A model generated the notes under the pieces. It did not search any database. It worked only from the letters and a program-made list of their open reading frames with translations, and had not been told where the DNA came from. Below are positions 32,201-43,286 of a stretch of DNA of 64,000 nucleotides, piece by piece. This DNA is from Pseudopyrenochaeta lycopersici (Eukaryota; Ascomycota; Dothideomycetes; Pleosporales; Pseudopyrenochaetaceae). Location: the NCBI GenBank assembly GCA_003313425.1, contig NHZP01000105.1, positions 1 through 64,000 on the forward strand, given 5' to 3'. Both the position numbers and the translations under genes were made by a program. Position 1 is the stretch's first letter, and each line of letters opens with the position of its first letter.

Positions 32201-32560
32201 GGCGCTCCAGGAGCCTCCAGACCTCTCGATCCAGTCCAGTCCAAATTTCTCAAACTGTCACGGGACCACGCGACACGCTAGCACGGACACGACGATCCGG
32301 AGCGGATCAACGCAGAACCGTGATCCTGAAGGGATCACGGACGTGAAACCCTTTTTTCCTTCTTCGTGCTACGTCTTGTATCTAGTCTCGTCCCTAGCTA
32401 AGCTAATACTATTGCTATTCGTTACTCGAGCATCGCTGCTGAACCAGATCGCAGCCGAACCCTGACACAAACTCCGGATCCAGTCCAGTCAAATCCAGTC
32501 CAGTCAAATCCAGTCCATCCAAATCCAGTCCAGTGCTAATCCAGTCCAATTAGATCACTG
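29277..32560. mobile_element. hAT element with CCAGTCC-rich ends, 3284 bp
   Basis: Ends read CAGTGATCTTGTTGGACTGG (29277) and, reverse-complemented, CAGTGATCTAATTGGACTGG (ending 32560). Multiple ATCCAGTCCAGTC motifs and a GGCGCTCCAGGAG inverted pair fill the subterminal regions. Flanking octamers ATCTTCGG and GTATCGCA differ, so there is no target duplication. The left flank is a hAT fragment and the right flank an F-box gene fragment. Confidence 0.85.
29445..31998 (-). pseudogene. hAT transposase with two nonsense codons
   Basis: The start is at 31998 or 31965 (MAASTITQFFARSSSK). A BED-like finger (WYCYLCEKQ ... HLDATH) is followed by SLSFDLWTSLNHLA (first catalytic region), IGYFMADNASTNDTC (second) and LHCFGHIVNLCAQAFLI (CxxH). 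A 46-nt intron (30705-30660) joins DSLE to LIQSQQTRWNSYF. The C-terminus has ALDVLAVPPMSDECERLFSS and an acidic tail. Stops interrupt the frame at about 31334 (TGA) and about 29854 (TAG), both where Trp is likely. The rest is intact, so this is a fairly recently inactivated copy. Confidence 0.87.
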
Positions 32561-32808
32561 GTATCGCACATTATGGCGAATGATATAACCCATGACAAGT
32601 GGGTAAACCCTCTGGCTTGCTCGCGCGAGACGACTACGGTCCTTTTGGCGGCCCAGGTGCTGCACGATTTCGAGTATGAGTTCATTCGGCAGGGCGACAA
32701 GCCCGACATTATACCGATATCGAACCAAGTAATCCCCCATAAAAAAGTGAAGTCTGCGGTTGACTCTACCGAGACGCCGGAGATCTGATGTGCCAAAGAG
32801 GGGAACAA
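32561..32808 (-). pseudogene. F-box protein, N-terminal fragment
   Basis: The minus-strand reading LVALPNELILEIVQHLGRQK continues to RLARASQRVYPLVMGYIIRH, a typical F-box helix set (LP.EL...I...L......LA..s....). F-box proteins recruit substrates to SCF ubiquitin ligases. The frame runs into the hAT end at 32560 and no substrate-binding repeats follow, so the gene is truncated. Confidence 0.6.
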
Positions 32809-33440
32809 TCTTAAGGAGAATTTCGTTTAGAAGTCCAAGAACCTGTCTGCGAAGGATCCTTTCTAGCCGTAATCGAGCGTTGTGTAGGTGGATTTAATGA
32901 CTTGGGTGAATTGTCGTGAGAGATCAGGCCGGATGCGGGGAGAGAGGTGCGCATTAGGCAGCAAGGTGACACAGCCAGCGCATACCTCACGTGATTTTCA
33001 AACTCACCTAGGTCGCTTATGAAGAGAATAGATATTGGTATGAGTACTCAAATAAGTGGCACATGTGATGCAATTCTCAATAGACTTGAAACTATCTTAA
33101 TTTTGGAGTAATCTCTCTCTCTTCTACAGAGCGCAACCTGCTCCTTTATATCTACGGTCTCAACTTCAGCTCTTCGGTCTGGTCGATGGTCAATCCGATA
33201 TTCTCGGTCTCACCGAAGGTCTAGAATTTCGATCTCTCTTGGTCAGATGTCACCGTATTTTCTAGACCTGCCAACACTAACATGTAGTAATTGCGATTAG
33301 GAGTTAGTGTAGATCTATCTAATCTATCTTCTCACTTAATCTTATCCATTTTGAAGACGTCGTTGTAGAGCAATTACGTTGTGGAGCGATCGCGTTTTGG
33401 TGGGGTGGGTGGAATGGTGATGCTATACGTTAAAGACTGT
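32809..33440. other. No gene recognised
   Basis: This is the upstream side of the F-box fragment followed by AT-rich DNA with pyrimidine tracts (CTCTCTCTCTTCT near 33113). Nothing could be supported as coding. Confidence 0.3.
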
Positions 33441-33663
33441 TGTCAGATTACACAAGTTCTGTAAGGCCTGTTAGATATAAAAGATAAACTCAGAAGTACT
33501 ACACAGGAAAGGGCGATTAATAGAAGGACCGATACTACGGCCTTCGGAACCTCCGGAAGCAAAGCAGTCATCGAGAGGAGTGGAGAGAACACAGAATCAA
33601 TCAATCACGTTCATCATCAAAAATCCATCAAAAGATCAAGCCAAATAGACCTTGAATCTGACA
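33441..33663. mobile_element. Solo LTR, second LTR family, 223 bp
   Basis: It begins TGTCAG and ends CTGACA, with a 5-bp duplication ACTGT directly on each side (33436-33440, 33664-33668). Its 3' part (CTCCGGAAGCAAAGCA ... CTTGAATCTGACA) recurs at about 49124-49232. No internal domain is present. Strand is not assigned because no coding region is attached. Confidence 0.85.
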
Positions 33664-33760
33664 ACTGTAGACAGGGATATACAGTTAGATCATCACTATG
33701 GCATGCAAGAGATATCGAGTTAGCTGGTAACATTCGGAAGTTCGGGAGCCAAAAGCAATA

Positions 33761-35182
33761 TCAAACCCTCAAACGACGTTTTGGCATAAGTGTTTTGTCG
33801 GGAAGTTGCAACTCGCTACAGGAGTCAGATCCATCCTTTCTCTTCGTCTCAGACCACTGAACATCTATATCATGTTGTACCGTAACTCTAACTACGCCAT
33901 TTAGCGGCGATTCAACGTCATTATGACTTGTCTTTTTAAGCGACTTTGACCGGGTGATTGTGGTATGGATGCCATCATTGTCACCCTCATTTTGCAGGCG
34001 CTGGAAATGCTTCTTACGCGACTTACTCCAGTGGGTACCTCCGACCGTGACGAGCTCAGTTGGGCCCCGGCTTCGATTGTTGGCGCCACTCTGCACCGAC
34101 TTACTGTTCGTCAAACTGCGGAACTGATACAAGATCTTGCCTATGAGCGGTCGCAAGGTTGGTAAGCAGGCGCTGATAACTCCGCAGGCTACCTCGACAA
34201 CACACCACGTGCAGGCCTCGGCAAGTGTCCCTTCTAGTAGTTAGCCTATGAGCCGAGAATCGTGTACAGTGTACACTAGGTGTCTGTTCAGGGGAAGACA
34301 GTCACTTACACGTCGTGTCGCTCGGATCAAATTCCATGAGAGCCGTGAAGCGGTATATACTAGCGAACAGAACGCTAGGGTTGCTCGTTAGGGACTAAGG
34401 CCAGTAAGAGCTCACCGTAGCAGTAGCGTCAAACTTACAAGCTACCTAGCAAGAATATGAAGCAAATAGACAGCCTCTGGGCGATGGTGGCATGCAACTT
34501 CCTGACCGGCCTAAAAGGTATACAAAGGATAGCCACATCCGTCAGGATGTTCGGTATAGCATATCCGATGAATGAAGCCTTTAGGTTGATCAGAGTGTCC
34601 AACAATCAAGCGGATCTACAGATTGAATACCTAAAGGGGCTAGTTGCCGCCCGGGATTTCCAAACTAGGTATTCAATCTGTAGATCAGCTTGATTGATGG
34701 ACACGCTGAGGTTGATACGCGTCCCCTCGATCCATGGCAGCCACGCCTTGCTGATTGGGTTGCACTGGAAGATACAGACGGCAAGGATGGCGATCCACCA
34801 ACCGATAACAATGGCAGCCAGAATTGCCAGATAGATCTTGAACTCACGTAATGGGAACAGGCGTCGGTACATTAGGAGAAGAGATAACTTCACAAATAGT
34901 ACTGCTGTGATGTATATGCACTCGAAGGCCAGGAGAACCTTGCAGAAGGTGACAAGATCGTCCATTAACGCTGTGTCAGCGTGCCCTCCGAGGTCATGGG
35001 CAATCGCCGGGACAGTCTTGGTCAGGAAGGAAGTCGACACGATCGAAGGGTCCAAGGACACTGGCTTACCGGCATAGTTGAGGGCTCCCAAAGTAATAAC
35101 GAATGCCTACAAGTCGTTATGGTCAGTTCTGACTTCGGACATTTAGTGACGGAAGGATCGTCGAGCCCACCACACGTACTAG
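33761..35182 (-). pseudogene. Rhodopsin-domain (PTH11/SAT4-like) membrane protein, truncated and MITE-split
   Basis: The frame contains TFCKVLLAFECIYITAVLF and VKLSLLLMYRRLFP, then helix IYLAILAAIVIGWWIAILAV and CNPISKAWLPWIEGTRINL. It resumes after a 118-bp MITE with KASFIGYAIPNILTDVAIL. Introns at 34438-34375 and 34309-34231 restore the frame to SFVLFASIYRFTALMEFDPS and then TLAEACTWCVVEVACGVISA with a hydrophilic cytoplasmic tail ending at 33761. These are hallmarks of the fungal rhodopsin-like integral membrane family, several of whose members sense surfaces or nutrients. The first one to three helices are missing where the hAT element begins at 35183. A further intron near 35050 is likely. 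Confidence 0.78.
34591..34708. mobile_element. hAT-type MITE inside an exon, 118 bp
   Basis: Arms of about 43 bp start CAGAGTGTCCAACAATCAAG (left) and, reverse-complemented, CAGCGTGTCCATCAATCAAG (right), around a 32-bp loop. A perfect octamer AGGTTGAT occurs on both sides (34583-34590 and 34709-34716). Removing the MITE and one octamer leaves the rhodopsin-domain frame continuous. Confidence 0.93.
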
Positions 35183-37289
35183 CAGCGTTGCCAACCATAT
35201 ATTGTATTGGTAAGCATTGCAATACATATTGCAATACTGTAAACAATCCATAACAATATAGATTTTAACAATCCATACAGTATTGCAATACAAGTGGCTC
35301 GTGCACTCGGTGTTTTTGTTTTTGACCGGCACACAAACCTGATCAAAATTCAGCTCCAGTTGGTACGAATGTGTATGGCCTAACATGACATCTTCTACTA
35401 ACCATATGTCAATTGATGAACTTGAGACCCCCTACACCAATGATTCTACCCTCTCTGAGCTTGATGGCGCCCTATTCGAATCTGACAGCTGTTACGGTGA
35501 CGATGCCTCCACTCAATCCTCTGATCACTCCACCCTTCCGCGGAAGCCACACAAACGGAAGCTTAAGGCTGTTAATCTATGGTCTTACGCGCGAAAACCA
35601 GGCGCTGGTCAGCCCGAACGAGACTCAAAGAACCGCGTTCTTTGGTATTGCAAGCTCTGCAGCTGGAGCAACCCAATTACCACGAATGCCCGCAAGCATA
35701 TGAAGGAAAAACATGGCATTGACATTACTGAGGATACTAGTCTGATCAAGAGAGCTACAAAGCACAGCCTTCATGCTGCTTTTGCAAGGCAAGGCAAGCT
35801 TGCTGCCGAAAAGTTAGAGGAGAAGAAGAAACACGTGCTTCAAGAGGTGGTGGATAAGGAGGTAGTTCGCGAGTGTCTTGCCCGATTAATTGTCATGAGG
35901 AATCTCCCCCAAAACCCTGTGCAATGGCCGGAGCTTCGAGCCCTGCTGCTTGCAGTTAACTACTACTGCGAAGACGCGCTCATAGTTTCTCATTCAACCG
36001 TACCAAAGATGATCAACGAGCCCTTCCTCCTTGAGAAGGCGATATTAAAGCAGAAGCTTGCAACAGCTATATCAAAGATCCACCTATCGATCGATGTTCG
36101 GAGCTCACCAAATCGGAAGAACTTTCAGGCCATCTGCGATCATTTTGTTGATGACTCAAGAGTCCTTCAGAAAGCTTTGCTCGCTCTGCCGTGCCTCCCA
36201 GCAGGACACGGTGGCGACCTTTAAGTAGCTGAGCTTATAAAGGTACTTGAGGATTATGAGATTCTTGCCCAAATTGGATACTGCACCGGCGATAATCACG
36301 GCAGTAATGATAGGATGCTCAGAATCCTCTCAAAGGACTTGTCAGCGCGCGGCATTAAATTTGATCCTGTCCAACGCCGAATTCGATGTCATCGTACATG
36401 CCTTCCTCTTTGCAAAAGATCAAGAAGCGGTAGATGCAGCGTTCGAGGCCGCTATACGGGTACTTACTGCTGATAATCCTGAGGTTGTTGAGCTGGATCA
36501 GAGGCTTGCTGAGCAGTTCAAGATGGCTGCAGATACTACATGGCGTGAAATTGGAGGACTTGGAAAGATCCATAATCTCGTTATATTCATACGTGGCTCA
36601 AATGACCGAATCCGACGCTTTGTACAGCTTGCTGGTCGAATGATTCCTATGGACAACGATACACGATGGAACTCATGGTTTCTGATGCTAGAGGTGGCAC
36701 TAAGCCTCAAGCTTTATATTACAAGGTTCATGGATGAGTATTCAGACCGAGATCAGTATATTATGACAAGGCTCAGCGATGAATTTGAAGCTTTTATCGC
36801 TGACGTACCCGTCAACATCGGGTCCCTCACCGCGCTTGAATGGTGGCTTGTCCCAGAACGTCAGATCACGTACCCGAACCTCTTCCGTATGGCCGTTGAT
36901 ATCCTATCTATCCCACCTATGTCAGCTGAAGCTGAACCAACCTTTTCAGGCGCAAGGCGTACAATCTCATGGCAGCGGATAAGGCTCGGTGCAGATGTAG
37001 TTCAAGAAACAGAGTGCCTCACGTCATGGATTCGAAGCGGGATAACAGTTGGGTGGCCTAAAGCTGAGCCGGAGGACAGAGCGGAGAATTTAAGAGGTTA
37101 AGGACTCAACACCATACTCAGAGCTTGCGATGCCCTTAACGATAGGGCAACATTGGTATACTGAACCTTAGTTATAGCATTACGTCAGCTAGTATTGCAA
37201 TATAGTTAACCATAACCATATTGATTCTAGCAATACAATACAATCCAATACAGCCAAAATATTGCAATATAGTATTGTTGGCAACGCTG
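35183..37289. mobile_element. hAT element, internally deleted, 2107 bp
   Basis: TIR CAGCGTTGCCAAC lies at 35183, and its reverse complement ends at 37289. Subterminal repeats of ATTGCAATA/TATTGCAAT type are present. Octamers outside (CGTACTAG, CCTGCAAG) differ. It sits between the 5'-truncated rhodopsin gene and a fragment of another hAT. Confidence 0.83.
35385..37101 (+). pseudogene. hAT transposase, deleted and frame-broken
   Basis: A BED finger (WYCKLCSWSNPITTNARKHM) and IHLSIDVRSSPNRKNFQAI lead to a stop at 36222-36224. After it come QIGYCTGDNHGSNDRMLRIL, a frame change near 36385 and HAFLFAKDQEAVD. MDNDTRWNSWFLMLEVAL is followed almost at once by LTALEWWLVPERQITYPNLF and DILSIPPMSAEAEPTFSGAR. 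The large helical insertion domain between NSW and the dimerisation region is mostly absent, explaining the short element. Confidence 0.85.
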
Positions 37290-38046
37290 CCTGCAAGGCA
37301 GCCCCGGTGATGGGAGGACTTGTGGACTTTTCAATGTCATGCCAGACCTCGAGTGTATCGTCGAGCACCTTACCGAAGCGTACAACAGTTACAAGGACGC
37401 GCTGGCAGCGGCTACCGAAGGTCAATGGCATTTTAAGTCCCAGATCAAACTTGCGCTCGACAAGGCAGAAGAATATTACGCTAAACTCGACGACTCTCCC
37501 GCATATCTGGCGGCGACAGTACTTCATCCGAGTTACACATGGCGCTTCATTGAGCAGAGATGGGCTCGCAAGAAGTCTTGGGTTTTATCAGGCAAGAAGT
37601 CCGTCAAGTCGTTGTATGGGCTTCAGTACAAGAAGCAAGTTGTATCGGAAGCTATCTCACCGCAGAAGCAACGTGAGCCGAACAAGATCGTTGCTCATCG
37701 TCGGCAACATCTTGACAAGGTCCACTCTGACGCCCGCAAGGCTATTCCTCAAGATGAGTTCGAGAGGTTCTGTGATCAAGCAATTATTGATATTAACGAC
37801 TGCCCAATTCAATGGTGGCGTACAGTCCGCTTAAAGGAATATCCTCATCTTGCGCAGATGGCGTTTCACATGCTATCTATCCCAGCAATGAGCGATGAAC
37901 CTGAACGAGTCTTCAGCCATATGGGACTCATGGTTACAAAGCGTCGTAATCATCTTGAGCAGAATACAATCCAAGCCCCGCAATGCCTATACTCGTGGGA
38001 TCGTGCCAGCATCATTGAAATGATGGCGAGCGATCCAGTAATGTAA
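37290..38046 (+). pseudogene. hAT transposase C-terminal fragment, another family
   Basis: The frame reads MPDLECIVEHLTEAYNSYKD, AEEYYAKLDDSPAYLAATVL, and HMLSIPAMSDEPERVFSHMG. This is the insertion-domain end plus dimerisation segment of a hAT enzyme. Its N-terminal half is missing at the junction with the preceding hAT TIR. The frame is open to the stop at 38046. Confidence 0.82.
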
Positions 38047-38546
38047 CTAGTCGTAATCATTTTCTTCAGAGATCAAATATAGTTCGGTGGCTTCATCCTC
38101 AAAGACCAATTTGGCTTAGATCCGGCGATTATCCACAAGCCATCCAAGCCACATAATGGATTTAGATCAGCCGGCCGATCCATCCACTTAACACACTGAG
38201 AAGGATCGACCCCTCGAAAGGAAGATGCGGAAGGTGACATCTTTTCGCTGATTATGAGCCGGTGCACACCAGATATTTAGGTGAGACTCCATAGTACACA
38301 AGATGCTGCGATGATAAAATACATCTGAGCTCACTAAGTCGAGGTACTTAGGGCATGTATGCCGAGATTCGTCGCCAACTAGGGCCAAGCCTCCATCATA
38401 ACGTTATTCCTAAATCGAAAGGGGAAAGGCACGTGTGATAGGTGCGGGATTAAAGTTTAAATTCTAGGCTTCTCACCGCTCTATGGGATTATCATCATAC
38501 ACTTATTTGAATTTCGCCTTGCAGATTTTGCATAACGAGAGGCATA
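38047..38546. other. Upstream region of the bZIP gene
   Basis: No coding sequence recognised. Presumably holds hAT 3' flank and the promoter of the gene starting at 38547; no clear TATA box was picked out. Confidence 0.3.
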
Positions 38547-39788
38547 ATGTCGCCCCAACAGATCTCTATTCCTCCTGGCCCGGAACGTCAGCGAGTTCTC
38601 AATGTGCTCGCCCAGCGGAGATACAGTAAAAAGTCCATGCATATTACTTCCTATGTGGTACTTACTCTGCCCAGGCCAGCGTAAGCGGGAGCGGTTGCAA
38701 TCTCTGGAGAGAAAACTTCACGCCAGCGGTACGAATGTAATGCATGCTTCTGATGGAGAGATACAGCTTCAGCACCCAATGCAGCCTCCGCTTCTGGAGC
38801 TAAGCAGCCCTGGCATGCCAAACAATCCTCTCTATGACCCGTATCAAGGTTTCAAGGTTGGAGCAGCTAATACATCCAGTATGTACCTTGCGTCCTATGA
38901 GTTGGCGAGTAACACGTCAGAAATTTCGTCATCATATGTGGGGGATCAGTTCGGAATCAACACCGTTTTGCCTTATGGTATGCCCTAGCGAATCTAAAAT
39001 TACATTTCCTTCTGTAATTGTGCTTAATGATTTTGTCTGTAGGAAGTACTGCTCAAAGCGTTGCATCAACGTCCGATTCCCAATTATCAACAGAACTTCA
39101 AGATCTCGAAACTTCCCAGTTCACATTCCCATCAGAACATGTAATTGATATTCCAACTCTCAAAACTATGGAGGTCTCACTTCGGATTGCACACATGCTT
39201 GGACTTGCGGACGAGCTGTTAGACCTCACTGTAAGCCGGGTTCTAGACGTGTCGAAATTTTCAGTCCCGTTGGGAGACTTACCCGAAAACTTACGTCCAA
39301 CGGAAGCACAGCTCTTATTACCACACTATCTAGTAATAGACGTTCTTCCTTGGCCATCGGTTAGGACGAAACTCACTTGTCTCTTCAGTCAGCCTGACCA
39401 GCTTAGACCGCCAATCGCGAGAGGTTCCATGGCGACTATGCGGCTAATGCATAGTCTTGATGACGAGTCGGAGGGACTGCGCATTGCATTGGATGTAAAT
39501 GAACATGGGTATGATGAAAAGAGCTGGGAAATCGGACAGGCCATCTTCAAAGACTGGTGGTGGGCATTAGATCCTGAGATCATCTCCAATTCAAACCTAC
39601 TAAGGTATAGAAGACGGGCCCCAAATTACAGCTTTCAATGCCATAACAAGATCATCGGTAGTAAATTCATCATAGCCGGTGCTTTTGGTTTTTGGTGTTA
39701 TTGGTGGAGGCAACGGTTTGTTGGAAGAGGAGTTGGAATGTTAGATCTTGAGGCAAGGGAGTGCAGAATGGCTGAAAACCTTACATGA
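38547..39788 (+). CDS. bZIP transcription factor with DUF3425-like domain
   Basis: Exons 38547-38625, 38675-38977 and 39043-39788 give about 375 residues; both introns (49 and 65 nt) have GT-AG borders and keep frame. The N-terminal basic region is split by intron 1: ERQRVLNVLAQRRY joined to SQRKRERLQSLERKL, a short fungal-type bZIP basic/leucine segment. The C-terminal part has LLLPHYLVIDVLPWPSVRTK, the signature of DUF3425 (L.HDp.lDliPwPsvR). This pair defines a large group of ascomycete regulators of metabolism or stress. No frame damage is visible; a nuclear DNA-binding role is inferred from the family. Targets are unknown. Confidence 0.85.
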
Positions 39789-41093
39789 GCTGTGAAACTT
39801 TAGATGGAGATGTAAACAGGCTTAGTTGCGATGTTCGCCCATGAGCAAAACTTTGACCATGCACTTATCAAATCAGCCTTTCCTCTATCGGGTTAAGCAT
39901 AACGTAAGGTGGTCAAGGGGAGTTCTGTGTGGCACGTAGTGAAGAAATTAAACCGACCGGGCTTGGTCTTTGGAATCGGATTGTGTCATGCACTAAACAA
40001 CGTCGATCAACGTGGGCTAGACAGGGGCACGCACCATGCGTGAACCTCGGACCAGGTTCTCCACAGTTACAGTCACAGGACAAAAGTCTGTTCGCGAAGG
40101 AGGCTAGCGTCCCCATCACCACTCAAGCCCTCAACTTCAATATCCTTTAAGCTATATTTTGAATTTATTAAAGTTTTTATACGAGCGACCTACGCCTCGG
40201 GTCATTAGCGCCGCCCTACTCCGTCTGCACCCGTGTTCACATAACGACCCTGGGGCGACTTCCATGAAGCACGGCTACCCGCTGTCCCTCGCAATCCAGA
40301 CGTGCAGACCACCAATGGCACTCAACTGCTACCAATTCCGCCCTGTCATAAGTAACCTTGCTCCATGAGCCTTGAGGAGTACAATGACCGCATCGCCAAC
40401 ACAAGGATCAGGACAGCCGCCGGGTGGATTTACACTTTGCGCACTAGAGCCGCCTTGCTCGGTGACGTCGACGCAAGCATTTGGGCAAAGATGGGCAGAG
40501 CTGCGCCATTTGCGTCGCCTATCATGAGCCAGGTTCACAAGGCATGCAGAAACAAGCTTCGGTAGCGACTGATCCATGGCTCCTTCATCGGGTCCCTTTT
40601 CGTCGACGGAAAGCTCCGTTCCAAGCATAGAATGGAGAAAGTCGGGTGCACGAAAATCGCCGTCCTCCTTGTGAACCTTGGATTCGATTGCAATTAGTAG
40701 AACCGTACTTTGCGAATCTCAGAACTTTGAAAACAATACCGAAATCTTGAGCAATCTAGTAATCATTCAATTCAGTTTTAAAAAAAAATCGACTTCGGTA
40801 AGGACAGCTGACGAGAAGTTAAATTCATAGGCCCTAGAATGATGGTGAACTTTTGTTTAACTAATATGAGCTAGGTGCAGTCCCGAAAGAAGACCCCACG
40901 TCTAGACTCGTTGCCAGCTTTCAACATTACGTCACGTGGAGCACGCTCCTTATCTTCCAATCAACCCCACATCACCGAGTCTTCGTGTATAAGTAGGTGG
41001 TCAGATTGCTCTCATCTCTCTCCATTCTACGACTCAATTTCCAGTGTCCGTCTTCTCTCCCCAACCCCCGATTACTTATCCTGATCATACATC
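39789..41093. other. Intergenic, contains NmrA-gene promoter
   Basis: No supported gene. Near 40932 there is TCACGTGG (E-box-like), near 40988 GTATAAGTA (TATA-like), and CT-rich DNA from about 41010, all upstream of the ATG at 41094. A run of nine A occurs near 40780. Confidence 0.45.
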
Positions 41094-42232
41094 ATGCCTA
41101 TGAACCGCATTGCTGTCTACGGCCATCGCGGGCTGTTTAGCTCTCGAATCGCTGCTGCACTTGTCGCGTCCGGCGCGCCTGTTACCGTTCTGTACCGCCC
41201 AGAATCGGATGCTTCTGATTTCCCCGCGAGCGTACCGAAGATCAAGGTAGACCCCTTCGATGAGGATGCATTGGTCGCGGCGTTGCACGACATTGATATC
41301 GTGATGTAAGTGAGAATGAACCCACCTTCTTGTACCAGATGGAAGATGAACTAAGAAATCGCCAGCTCTCTAGTAGGGGACAGGGGCGTCGACGCGGAGC
41401 AAGGCTTCGTCCGGGCTATTCCCCGAACCAAGGTCCGGCTGTTCGTGCCGTCGGACCTCGGTCTTCGCTACGGCGAAGAAGGGATGCTGATTCCTCTCCT
41501 GAAGAAAAAAGAGGATGTTCAGGAGGCTGCTAGACAAGCGAGTATCCCGTTGACTGTCATTCTTATCGCCAACTTTGCAGAGTATACTCTCGGCTCCATG
41601 TGGGTTTTTTCCTTGTCACCTGCCATGCTGCCGTACTTGCTGACAGCGTGTGATGACGTAGCGCAATGGGTATTGACGTCAAGGGAAATAGGCTTCTCTA
41701 CACTGGCAATTCGGCCAAGGAGAAGGCGGTTATGAGGTAACTTTCGAGCCGGAGTCACTAGGGCGGGAGCCTCACGAAAATCACCTTGAACTAATTGGTG
41801 TCATATAGCACGGCAGACTACGTTGCAGCTGCATACGTCTCAATCTTCACCGGCAATCCTATCTCCGAAATTAGTAACCGAGCCATCGGTGTGATCGAGC
41901 TCGCCCCCACAGGCGAAGACATCGCTGAAGCACTCCGGAAGAAGCACAGCGAGGAGCCCAAGATCTTCACCCAAAGCGTTGAAAAGGCCACCGCGGACTT
42001 CCACACTCACCGCACCTCCGGCCATCCAGTCCTCTCCCTTCTCTCTGCAGCGTGGTTTTACCGCAAACTCTGGGGCACAGGCGAACTGACCAGTATGCTT
42101 GGCTCTGACATTTGGGATGTTCCTGGGTATCAGAAGGCCACAATAAACGATCTCATTGTTGAAGGGAAGGTCAAGCCTTATCGGGATCTGTCCCGGTATC
42201 TACCGTATCTTGAAGAGGCCATGTTCTCATGA
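41094..42232 (+). CDS. NmrA-like NAD(P)-binding oxidoreductase
   Basis: Four exons (41094-41305, 41366-41599, 41662-41736, 41809-42232) join cleanly with 60-72-nt GT-AG introns to give 314 residues. The N-terminus IAVYGHRGLFSSRIAAALVA is a Rossmann dinucleotide-binding loop (GxxGxxx). DALVAALHDIDIV and VRLFVPSDLGLRYG follow the NmrA/isoflavone-reductase pattern (aL..aL.g.DvVis; f.pSdfG). NRLLYTGNSAKEKAV and later TADYVAAAYVSIF match the substrate-side segments. Members are redox sensors or reductases of secondary metabolism; substrate unknown. The gene is intact and preceded by a plausible promoter. Confidence 0.87.
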
Positions 42233-42413
42233 ACTCTCCTTTGCTCGGCTGCCCGTTGGTGAGAGCAGACTCTTCGAAACATCCGAGTACACCCAAGTGT
42301 TGACGTGTTGGCACTGAACTTTGTCTGGCATGGATCTAATATGATGAAAAGCTAGCAATGTCTCAAGACTTTTGTGGACTAGCCTTCTTCATCCTCACTT
42401 GCTTCGTGTGAGG

Positions 42414-43074
42414 CAGGCTTTCTATCCATACGCCATACGCCATACGGGCTTGTATGGATTATGGTGTATAGATTATTCTCGTATGGAGAATTAAACCATA
42501 TATTGTCCATACACTAAACGACGTCATTGATTACAATCTCTCTCTAGTGTGTTATTATCACTCTCTTTTACTATAAATTGTTCTGCTACCTCTACCAGTA
42601 GCACTGCCGTAATGCGGCTACAGATCTAGCTCTTTAAGCACTTGCCCTTTTTAATTGTCGATGCTCTAAGGAGCATTCGGTCCTATGAAATTGTACGACG
42701 TCCTCTAGAAAACGTTCGTTTAGAGTCAGCGGACATAGCAGGTATTGAAAGAATATCTCTAGCTATCTTTAACAGTCGTGGAAAGCGCTCTTATTGCTTA
42801 TCGCGAAGCCACTAAGTAAGAGGCGAGCAGTAAATTAGAGTAGGCGATTAAGAGGTGTAAGTTTCGTATTCGTTAGCGTGGGCTACAGTGCCTATAACAT
42901 TAAGCTCTTGTGCAAGAAGGTCGTACTTATCTAGCTCCCCTTAAGGAATTAAGGAAGGCGTTGTATTAATAGTTGGCAGCTTCTTATACTCATCTTCTTA
43001 TAGCATCTTGTCAGATGTAAGGCCCGATAAGGTGTTAGATGTCACGTGTGGATCTCCAAGTTGCGAGATCCTAG
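42414..43074 (-). pseudogene. RIP-mutated hAT relic, 3' part, cut by copia
   Basis: The left end CAGGCTTTCTATCCATACG with repeated CCATACG words looks like a hAT terminus. Reverse-strand reading near 42800-42680 gives RDILSIPAMSADSKRTFSRG then RRTIS and a stop, the hAT dimerisation segment with Trp/Gln-to-stop changes. The relic ends where the copia LTR begins at 43075; its remaining part is not obvious beyond 48609. Confidence 0.7.
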
Positions 43075-43249
43075 TGTCAGATAAGAGGCATAAAAACTGA
43101 AGTATACGAATACTGCATCGTAGACGGTATCACCTATGTATCATCGATGTATCAGGTCTGTGTTTAAAAAGGAGAGAAAACAGAACCAACGAAAATACAA
43201 TCAATTCTGATCCACGATGATGACCAAAAAGATTCATTAAATTCTGACA
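43075..43249 (+). repeat. copia 5' LTR
   Basis: TGTCAG...CTGACA, 175 bp. It is identical by eye to the solo LTR at 28810-28984 but differs from this element's own 3' LTR. Confidence 0.93.
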
Positions 43250-43286
43250 ATTAAGAGTCTCACTGACCCTATAACGAGCGAGGACC

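Noticed and set aside
34606..35091. 161-codon frame ending SRAATSPFRYSICRSA
   Set aside because: The end of this frame is MITE sequence; the true gene resumes after the MITE.
42340..42500. CRISPR-like spaced repeats (CCATACG words)
   Set aside because: Spacing is irregular and the words belong to a hAT subterminal region in a eukaryotic genome.
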